From Anisus vortex (lineage: Eukaryota > Mollusca > Gastropoda > Planorbidae): DNA of 64,000 nucleotides. Below the pieces are notes generated by a model that saw only the letters and a program-made list of their open reading frames with translations, ran no database searches and had not been told where the DNA came from. How positions within the stretch are numbered: position 1 is the first letter of the stretch; each line of letters opens with the position of its first letter. Location of the stretch: NCBI GenBank assembly GCA_949126835.1, contig OX421496.1, forward strand, positions 23,521,844 through 23,585,843, in the 5' to 3' direction. Positions 56,073-64,000 of this stretch are shown one piece after another. The position numbers were made by a program, and so were the translations under genes.

Positions 56073-57040
56073 TAGGGATGTTAAACGAAAACCGGAATAC
56101 CGGATTCCGGTTTTGAATCTGAAAACCGGTTTTGATTTTTAAAACCGGATTTCGGTTTGTTGGTTGGAACGTAATCATTACTTCAAGTAGCACAGCCTTT
56201 ATTTTATTTTTTTTATTGGTTCTGATGGAAATTTAAAAAAAAATATGTTGCATTCACGCAAAACAATTCTTGAAATGCCTTGCTAATACTGTTTAGTCTT
56301 AGATATTGTGTTTCTTTTTCTTTCTCCCAATACCAACTATGGCTTGCGATAAAAACAACATCAAACCAAATGTCGGCTCATCGTTTAGATGTGCGCTACT
56401 GTTCGATGTGCCTCAAGTGCGGCAGGCATTGCCCCTCCCGGGTTGGCCTACACAGCCATTCTCGGCGGTGCAGTTGGATACCTCACCCATGAAGCTACAC
56501 CATCGTCACTCGAGACGGACGGATGCCGACGACGACTCTTTGATGTACGCAATGGAGAGAGAAAACTAGTTTTGTCCTGTGACCCTGAACAATTCGGTTA
56601 GACACCGGCGTCTGTGCTTTATTATTAACGGCAGCATTAAATACACATTCTTTTTACTTTTGATTGGCGCTACGTGATCCTATTCAATACATTATTTTAC
56701 AAGTGTAAGTCCACGGTGCACAAATTATAACTATTGAAAGCTATTATTATTATCGGTTTTAATCAATTAGCCCATATTTTTTTTTTATTTCTAAAGAATG
56801 TTATGGTAAAGTGTACAAAATCATAATGTATTCACACAAATCAACCTCTTGAATGCTATGCAAACACTTATTAAGTTTGAAATATTTTTTAAATACACCT
56901 ACAAAACTACGCGCATTTGTCTTTTCCGGCCTGTGACTTGTGACATTGCGGAAAGGGGGGTAAAAATCGAAATCCGGTTTTAAACCGGTTTTATAGAACC
57001 GAAAACCGGTTTTGAAAACAAACCGGTTTTAACATCCCTA
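56073..57040 (-). mobile_element. AACCGG-rich hAT-like element, copy 2, with perfect 8-bp duplication
   Basis: Termini TAGGGATGTTAAAC and (reverse complement) TAGGGATGTTAAAA, flanked by CTCTTTTA at 56065-56072 and 57041-57048. Sub-terminal DNA is dominated by AACCGGTTTT variants. Reverse-oriented relative to the copy at 4031-4866. A LINE fragment at about 56375-56735 replaces part of the interior. Confidence 0.85.
56375..56735 (+). mobile_element. LINE C-terminal fragment inside the AACCGG-rich element
   Basis: The + frame around 56385-56492 reads CSMCLKCGRHCPSRVGLHSH then SRRC, the same zinc-finger-like LINE terminus as CRDCHSRIGLFSHSKRC at 52211. It is followed by a stop and a non-coding tail. 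Comparison with the copy at 4031-4866 shows that sequence resuming after the insertion at about 56735. Confidence 0.6.
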
Positions 57041-57049
57041 CTCTTTTAG

Positions 57050-57157
57050 TTAGGCTGTATTTGAAATGCGCTATGAGCTTACATTATGTATTGAGATTTA
57101 AATTAAAACTATAGCAACCAAACTGTAGAATTGAACCCGGGTCGCCCGCATGGTAAG
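57050..57157 (-). mobile_element. tRNA-like-module element, copy D, first part (split by a hAT)
   Basis: The reverse complement contains GGGCGACCCGGGTTCAATTC, the B-box side of the tRNA-like module, matching the copy at 59553-60050. The other half follows the hAT at 59439-59552. Confidence 0.6.
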
Positions 57158-59438
57158 CAGGGCCCTCACAAGCCTTTGTGGCGCCCCAGGGCAAAAGTTT
57201 CAGCGCCGCCCCTTGCATAATGTAACTGCTTTGTGCCCCCTTTTTCAAATTTTTATTTCTCACTGCTTACCCCCCCCCCCCTTCCCTCAAATTAGAAGTT
57301 GAACTAATGAGTCAAATTTGCCGCATACAATTTTTATAGGCCGACTAGATTTGTATGCAATTTTATCATCCTAAAAAGAGATGAAATATCATAAAAAGAG
57401 CTGAAATTAATACATTTGTTTAATTGTTGTTTAATAAATAAATAATAATAATAATATACTGCAAAAGAGGTTTGTTCTTGGCATGTTGCTAGTAGTTCGT
57501 CTACGTTCCAATAAATAGGGTGTGTAAATGGAATAAAAACTTTTTTGCCAAAACCAAAAGACCTAGAGAAATTGATGGATGTCCTTTTGCAACCAAAAGT
57601 CGTGGCCCATTTCTGCATTCAATTTTTATTCTTTATTTGTTATTTATTCTTCTTGCAGTTGTCAAGGTAGGCTTCAACATTAGAAACAAAGGTCTAATAA
57701 GCAATTAGGAATTTTAATGTTTATAATATTATCTTTAAATCGTCTGTTGAAGTAATCATTAATTGTTTCAATGTATTGAAGTAAGCATGTCTTCGTCAGT
57801 TGTTCTTTATAAATTCAAGATTTATGCGTCCAACGTTGTGCTTGTACAATAGAAGTTTTGACATAAATGCAAAAAGAAAAAAAACTTTTTTTTTTCTTTT
57901 AATTAAGGTCGATTCCCTGAAATCATTTTTTTGTAAACTTACTTAATTCAATTAAATAAGGAATATCAGTTTTCATTTGCATGGGATTTTCTCTCAAATA
58001 ATTATCTTTGGTTTCCAAAAACTTTAGCATCGAAACATATATCCATACAATATATTTAAACTTTAGATGACTAGCGTACCTAAGTGGTAGTAACAAACTA
58101 TTTGTAATCATAATTATTCTTACACAAATCTGGCAAACTCTCTGAACAATCTATCACGTATTGTAGTGAGTGATGCAGGCGATAGGCCTAACTGAGATTT
58201 TTAGCAAATTAATGTTGTCGATGAATCAAACAAAGCTAATACATCTGGCAGAGATTTTTTTAATTACGACATCAAGCTATGATAGAATCCATACCTTCGT
58301 CGATGGAAGAATTTCTTTTTTTCCCTAAAAAGTATTCTAGTTAAAGTAATATAATTTGCCTTTAGTGCCCTTAATTATTTTTCTTTCACAAAACTAGCAA
58401 AATGGTCCCTTCTATAATAAAAAAAACCCATAACGTTTAATTATTTTCAGGTAGCGTGGACTCCCATTAAGTTGTAAAAATGTGGAAAGTTTTTAGGTAC
58501 TTATACAATATACATCTCACTTCATTAATTCGTCTTTGAATAGTGCTTTTGCCTCAACTTATATTTCTTTAATAAGTCGATATCAAAACTGGTTTTTATA
58601 AATCAAAGGCTATATAAATCTAATTTATTCAAATTAAAACCAAAACAATCTGAATGAAACTGTGATAATGAACAAAAGCACCGAACTTCGTTTTCTAACG
58701 AGCTGAGCAAGATATTTAATTTATACTTACCATAGCCCCTACTTCCTCTTCTAAAAATTTAATCACCGCCCCCATCTGCATTTCTCAGACACAGTCTAAA
58801 TATAGCAATAGATCAATTGTGACGTAAAAGTCATATAAAGCCCATTCTGTACTTAATGTACTTAATGTACTTAATGTACAGAATGGACCTTATATGACTT
58901 TTACGTCACAATTACTCAATAGACATAAGTCGATGAAGCTTTTGTCAAAGCTCAAGATTACCCTTCTTATAAGTGAAGCAGTGGTGTTGAATCTATGTCA
59001 AGTAGGCTACTTTCGTACCGCCCACTGGCCCGTTAAGCGATTCCTATTGTTGCCGGGAACATCAGCGCCCCCCCCCCCCCGCCCTTCGAGCTTCTCACCG
59101 CCCCTGGGGCGCTTAGTTAATTATTATGATTAACGACATTTTAAAATACACTTTTTTAATAAGAATATTCTAGATGAGCCAATCTTTACGAAACCATTGT
59201 GAGCCTATTAAAAAGTGAAACATTTGTATAAAACAGTTTGAGTGTAATTAAATAAGAAGCCAACTTCTACTAATCTATATTTATTAATTATTCCTTTTGT
59301 TTACAATTTATGTTTCAAATTTTATTTCCCCTTCAACTCTCTTCTGGTATGAACTTAGGCTAAATGTGCCCCCCCCCCCTTAGAAGTGCCGCCCCCGGGC
59401 ATATGCCCCCCTCTGCCCTCCCCCATGTGAGGGCACTG
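57158..59438. mobile_element. 2.28-kb hAT-like element with 8-bp duplication
   Basis: Ends CAGGGCCCTCACAAG and (reverse complement) CAGTGCCCTCACATG. Flanks ATGGTAAG (57150-57157) and ATGTTAAG (59439-59446), matching 7 of 8. C-run blocks occur near both ends (57271, 59070, 59371). A 38-bp inverted repeat lies at 58815-58913. No transposase recognised; the frames inside are short and without a domain. It splits copy D of the tRNA-like-module element. Confidence 0.78.
58815..58913. repeat. Long inverted repeat, 38-bp arms, 23-bp spacer
   Basis: Arms at 58815-58852 and 58876-58913 pair at about 36 of 38 positions, from AATTGTGACGTAAAAGTCAT to the CATTCTGTAC end. The spacer is a short tandem of TTAATGTAC. 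Each arm contains TGACGTAA, a CRE-like word. Confidence 0.92.
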
Positions 59439-59552
59439 ATGTTAAGTCCGATATGTTATCAACTTCGCTAGCAAAGACACATGTCCAAATTAAAATCGCA
59501 TTAATATAATATGAGACAATAAGACCACGTGTCTTTAAATTAACTAATATGA
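59439..59552 (-). mobile_element. tRNA-like-module element, copy D, second part
   Basis: The reverse complement reads AAAGACACGTGGTCTTATTG, TCTCATATTATATTAATGCG and GGACATGTGTCTTTGCTAGC, matching the 5' part of copy B (from about 17480). It joins 57050-57157 when the 2.28-kb hAT is removed. Confidence 0.6.
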
Positions 59553-60050
59553 TTAGCTTCATTGCCCGGCGTTGCCCGGGTGGAAACAAAACAAGACTGT
59601 AACTGTATAAGGTGCATATAAAAATTGTATAAACTACAATTAAAAGAAAGCTATAAATCTAATATTTAAATTATTTTTTTTTTACTGAAAACTTTTAGGA
59701 AAGTAATTTAAAATAAATATTGTAATCGGGTAAAAAAAATAGGCAAGTAGGCTATTTTTATTTAACAAAAATCTAAATTGCCCGTAGATTTACAATGTTT
59801 TTTGTTTTTAAAAGTTGAAAAAAAAAAATTAAAAAAAAAAAAAAAAAGGTATAATCTAACTGGTGAATCGGACCCGGGTCGCCCGCATAGCTGTCCGCTA
59901 CGTTAACCACTGAGCTAGCGAAGACACATATCTGATGTGAAAAATTATTAGACAGTATAATAGGCCTAGGCCTAAATAGGTCATTGACACAAACTCACGT
60001 GTTTTCAAATTGACCAATGGGGATCCGTGGGGACACAAACACGATCTTTA
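59553..60050 (-). mobile_element. tRNA-like-module element, copy C, best-preserved ends
   Basis: On the - strand: GGATCCCCATTGGTCAATTT, GTGTCTTCGCTAGCTCAGTGG with an A box, GACCCGGGTCCGATTCACC with a B-box-like core, a T-rich run, and finally ACCCGGGCAACGCCGGGCAA then TGAAGCTAA/T. The last part, a GC hairpin at 59564-59580 followed by CTAA/T, resembles a Helitron 3' end. The 5' limit lies near 60050, next to H2. Confidence 0.68.
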
Positions 60051-60486
60051 TATATATACTAGTGGTTATGCCCGTCAAAATGACGGAGAAACGAATGACT
60101 ACAATGTGTTTTGTTAAGAGAGAAAGAAAAGAGACTATTACAATAAAGACAATGAACGTTTCTTTTCGGTATTTAGTTTTTGTTCTTTTTAATTGTTTCT
60201 GGTCGCCCAGACCCTGGCATATGCATAATAATTGTTACTGTCAAGCTTCTGGTATTAAAACGTAGCAAACAGTTGTGTTGACTTGACTTGTTATTAATAA
60301 TAGCCTATTAAATTAACATTAATATACTATCTAAAAGAAAAAAAAACACAATACCAAACAATAAAAAGGTAAATAATAAAAAAGCGTAGAAAATAATATT
60401 TCAATACAATAAAAAATAATTTGAGAACGATTTTTTTCGGTATTTAGTTTTTGTTATTTTTAATTGTTTCTGGTCGACCTGACTCT

Positions 60487-60905
60487 GGCATATGCATAAG
60501 AATTTTGGCCTCAAGGACTGGCGTAGTGTGTAAACCGCCGATACATTCCCATTAAGAATACACTGGCAGGCGAACGCATGGGGGACAGCCCCCGCAGCGG
60601 GTCCGAGGCTCTTTACACTGCCGAGAGGCCACCGGGTCTCGGTGGGGAGGAAGCAATGGACGCTGCAATCCCGTCTCGAAAACCACCCGGTGCATGGATG
60701 CATGTACCTATAGTATAGGATTTATGCTACCGGGTGACAGTGCAGGTATACTGGCGAGCCACCACGATAATTTTCCTTAGGGGAACCGCAGTGAACGATC
60801 GCTGGGCTGCGGAAACTTTCCGCGTTATACGGCACGCGACGCCTTCGGCGTGTCGTTGGGTGGCTGGAGCCAATAGCTGAAAGGCTCGTCCCGGTTTTTT
60901 AAAGA
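60487..60905. other. GC-rich, hairpin-rich block of unknown origin inside H2
   Basis: About 420 bp strikingly GC-rich against the AT-rich surroundings and absent from H1 at the same place. It contains several strong hairpins, for example GCGACGCCTTCGGCGTGTCG near 60837-60856 and GGCTGCGGAAACTTTCCGC near 60806-60825. It ends near a T run (TTTTTT) at about 60895. There is no coding frame with a recognisable domain; the 100-codon - strand frame from 60703 has none. It could be a LINE or SINE 5' region or a structured RNA; I cannot assign it. Confidence 0.55.
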
Positions 60906-61028
60906 GACTTTTTAATTCGATATTAAAATGTAGCGAACAGTTGTGTTGACTTGACTTGTTATTAATAATATTAAATTAACAATAATATACTATCTAAAAA
61001 GAAAAAAAAAACATAAATACAAAACAAT

Positions 61029-62005
61029 AACAAGAAAACCATGAAAACGAAGTTTTTATTATACTCCCGTTATTTGCAAACTAAGTTTACCATCATGTAA
61101 TTAAATAATTGATTGACTACTGCAAATGAAACGTACAGAAAAAATATCTGTGTTGCAAATCTAAAAAATATCTCATTACTCCGTATGAATTGTTCTAAAA
61201 ATAATCGTAGCACATAATTTTTTTTTCTAGCTTTGCGCCGAAAAACTATAAAAAGTTACACGGGCATTTTTAACGCGAAATTAAAATATTGCTTATACTT
61301 TCCTTTTAAGAAATGAATATTGTCATAAGTGTAGTATTATTAAGTCGTTTTAACTGAAAATTTGATAGGATGTATTGTTAGTCGGGGCAAGTCTGCTGTC
61401 CAAATTTCAGCTTGATCGGACCACGGGAAGTGGTCGAAAAATCGAAGCCAAATTTTGCACCACGCACGATTGACGGACGATTGCAGACATTGCAACTTAA
61501 AATAAAGGGAGTAAACAAGAAAACCATAAAAACAAAGTTTTTATTATACTCCCTTTATTTGCAAACTAAGTTTACAATGATGTAATTAAATAATTGATTG
61601 ACTACTGCAAATGAAACGTACAGAAAAAATATCTGTGTTGCAAATCTCAAAAATATCTCCTTACTCCGTATGAATTGTTCTAAAAATAACCTTAGCGCAT
61701 AATTTTTTTTTTCTAGCTTTGCGCCGAAAAAAGTATAAAAAGTTACACAGGCATTTTTAACGCGAAATCAAAATATTTCTTATACTTTCCTTTTAAGAAA
61801 TGAATATTGTCATAAGTGTAGTATTATTAGGTCGTTTTAACTGAAAATTTGATAGGATGTATTGTTAGGCGCCCCAAATCTGCTGTCCAAATTTCAGCTC
61901 GATCGGACCACGGGAAGTGGTCGAAAAATCGAAGCAAAGTTTTGCACCATGCATTGACGATTGACGGACGATTGCAGACATTGCAACTTAAAATAAAGGG
62001 AGTAA
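61029..62005. repeat. Tandem pair of ~484-bp units inside H2
   Basis: Units at about 61029-61513 and 61514-62005 are nearly identical, starting AACAAGAAAACCAT and ending CTTAAAATAAAGGGAGTA. They are inserted where H1 has only ACAATAAAAAGGTAAATAAT. Each unit contains ATCGGACCACGGGAAGTGGT, an imperfect palindrome, and GATTGACGGACGATTGCAGA. Confidence 0.88.
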
Positions 62006-62776
62006 AAAGGTAAATAATATAAAAGAAAATAGAAAATAATATTTCAATGCAATAAAAACTAAAGTGAGAAAGATTTGTTCGGTATTTAATTTTTGTTCTT
62101 GCTTATTGTATCAATAAAACAGTATTGAGAATGTTTCTTTCGGTATTTAGTTTGTTTTATATTGTGTCCGGTCGCCCTGGCACATGCATAAAAATTGTTG
62201 CTGTCAGGCTTCTGCTATTTAAAAGTAATAATTTATAACGTCCTTTATAATTAGTATCATTTAATTTATAGAGTGTAGAAAGTCGCCTATTAAAGGATGT
62301 TCTCAATAGCGACGTGAATCCATTAAATAAGTAAAACATGTGGTTACTTTTACTTAAAAGAAAATGCAAACCTATAATGTACAAAGAAATGATTTGATAG
62401 ACATTACGTCATACGCTAGTATTTTTTTTTAAGTACACCATTTAAACTCTCCAAGTCAAATTGCGGGTGCGTAACTTTTAAAAAGGTCTCCCTACATAAA
62501 AAAAAACAACAACAGCAGAATAGGGAAAGCCCGATAAGACCCTCGCTTCAACATACAAAATATCGCGTTCAACATAGTAATTGAACGGAAATGGCCATAT
62601 GCTATGTACGGCTTTATTTATTTGCATAGTTGGATCTAACATTTTAGATTTTTTTAAATCAACACATTCATGATAATAAGTCATAAAATAAAATTCTCTA
62701 TTGGAGGACGTTTCCAATTTATACATTTAACTTTTGACCCTATTAGTCAAACGGCTTAGGCGCCTATAAAGGACAA

Positions 62777-62781
<5 letters not shown>

Positions 62782-62857
<76 letters not shown>

Positions 62858-62865
62858 TATAAATA
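62782..62865. repeat. (CA)n/(AT)n microsatellite at the H2 5' end
   Basis: Short CACACA run followed by about 65 bp of AT dinucleotides and ATAAATATAAATA. Confidence 0.93.
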
Positions 62866-62894
62866 AACAAACTCACCGTAATTATATATATTGA

Positions 62895-63670
62895 TAGATA
62901 TAGATTAGCTCTTATTATAGCTCCTTGTCTGTATCGAGCAGTGTTCACACTGTTAGAATAATTAGGCGCAGGTCACACACAGTTTCTCATTAAAGCAACA
63001 GACGAACGGAGTATATGAGCCTCACAAGTTGACTTCTTCTCAGTAAAACGTGAACGCCACTGCGACACCGGAAACAGACATCTACAAACTCTTATCATCA
63101 GCATATTGAACTTTGGCCTCCGGGATTTCCCTCTAAAACGCATACATTGCACCCACCTTTTATATTACCAGTACATCGGGCAACAGGCCGGCTATTTCGG
63201 GAACTGGACACACACACATTTACAAGCGTTCACCATAGGTACAACATCTATATTACTATATACAACATCAATTGAAGTCGTCAATGAGAAATAAAAAGAA
63301 AACATTGTTTCAATCATTTAATAAACTTTGCAAAACAAAAACTGTTTTAGCAGCTATTCTAAAATGAATTCATTAGTTCTAGTCACATTCTACAATTGCT
63401 TTATATTATTCATTTTGAAGCGATTTTGGGTTAGCCATTAACTCTCAGAATACTTTCATGGCCTATTGACTTTACAAAGAATGCCTACCTCTTCTTTCAA
63501 TCAGACTTTCAAGTTGTTAGCTCCCGTGCAACAAATGTGAGTAAAATAGTGATACATATTACCAGCTGTTTTTTTTTTCTTTTATAAGAGTGTGTTGTTA
63601 TTTATGTTATAATAGGTTGATTTTTCCATAATGCTAATCTGAGATAGTTGAATTTCGGAAATTATGATTA
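62895..63670. other. No feature recognised
   Basis: A slightly less AT-rich patch at 62930-63250 has a short open frame (63106-63294) without a recognisable domain. I cannot say whether it is host or transposon sequence. Confidence 0.35.
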
Positions 63671-63678
63671 ATCTAGTG

Positions 63679-63881
63679 CTGGGGTCGACAACCTACGACA
63701 CGCGCACCAGACCTGGAACGCAGAGCGATTTTAAATGACATGCGGGCGACTCCCAAAAAGACAACTCAAGTCACTTCTACAAAAAAAAAAAAAACAGGGT
63801 GATATTTAAGCTGTTGGCACGCCGAATGAATTAGAAATCTTATTTCGGCACACTATTATCAAAAAAGCTTGCCGACCTTTG
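63679..63881. mobile_element. 203-bp 'GGTCGGCAAC'-family hAT MITE with perfect 8-bp duplication
   Basis: Ends CTGGGGTCGACAACC and (reverse complement) CAAAGGTCGGCAAGC, flanked by ATCTAGTG at 63671-63678 and 63882-63889. The interior (AACGCAGAGCGATTTTAAAT, GTTGGCACGCCGAATGAATT) matches both ends of the 3.3-kb element at 2366-5694, of which it looks like an internal-deletion derivative. Confidence 0.88.
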
Positions 63882-64000
63882 ATCTAGTGCTTTCATGTAA
63901 GTGTCTATGTGTATGTGTACAAGTGTATGTCTGGAGGAAATGGGTCTAATGTCTGCAGCTACATGGATGTGTTGGGTTTTTTCTGATTAGGTCGAGGGCA

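Larger units (their letters stand above)
60059..62894 (-). mobile_element. Helitron-like element H2 (non-autonomous), 2.8 kb
   Basis: On the - strand it starts A/TCAATATATATAATTACGGTG (TC after A; 62894) and ends with hairpin CCGTCATTTTGACGG and CATAACCACTAG/T (60059). Similar to H1. It has expanded internally: the segment TTTTCGGTATTTAGTTTTTG...GCATATGCATAA occurs more than once, a GC-rich block interrupts at 60487-60905, and two ~484-bp tandem units lie at 61029-62005. No Rep/helicase frame. Confidence 0.72.

Noticed and set aside
56280..56601. Small cysteine-rich gene in three overlapping frames
   Set aside because: The CxxC...H...C motif matches the terminal finger of the LINE at 52211, and the segment is an insertion within a hAT element.

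Overview
This is an AT-rich, intron-rich animal nuclear window. The gene structure, the repeat content and the dense nesting of transposons suggest a mollusc, most likely a gastropod. That taxonomic call is inference; nothing in the sequence proves it. Only two host genes are visible and they converge tail to tail: a cortactin-binding protein 2 (CTTNBP2) orthologue on the + strand (coding exons 11841-37989, 23 exons, predicted 1833 aa) and cyclin H (CCNH) on the - strand (50051-44540, 9 exons, predicted 319 aa). Both models were assembled by hand from exon/intron boundaries. Every junction is GT-AG and keeps frame, and each protein runs to a single stop.

Layout. 1-10.7 kb is a transposon graveyard: a broken hAT transposase with a DUF4371 domain, and one LINE copy cut into pieces by successive hAT insertions with recognisable 8-bp target-site duplications. 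10.7-11.6 kb is a tRNA-like-module element interrupted by a MITE. 11.8-39.5 kb is CTTNBP2, whose introns hold an intact-looking reverse transcriptase ORF, SINEs, a Helitron-like end and at least five minisatellites; one minisatellite duplicates a splice donor and one is a 1.5-kb array with TAACCC motifs. 39.7-43.1 kb is LINE debris, MITEs and a 22-bp minisatellite. 44.5-50.1 kb is CCNH, with a MITE and a LINE fragment in introns. 50.8-64 kb is almost entirely mobile DNA: SINE, two LINE fragments, hAT elements, two Helitron-like elements of one family, further tRNA-like-module copies, a GC-rich structured island and a tandem pair of ~0.48-kb units.

The two host genes have no evident functional link. 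CTTNBP2 proteins have an N-terminal coiled coil that binds striatin/PP2A and cortactin, ankyrin repeats, and a C-terminal AAA-like module related to neuron navigators. In this copy the Walker A, Walker B and sensor-1 signatures look intact, whereas the vertebrate protein, as recalled, has lost the Walker A lysine. Cyclin H is the regulatory subunit of the CDK7 kinase in TFIIH/CAK. Comparisons with vertebrate proteins and transposon families are from memory; no search was run.
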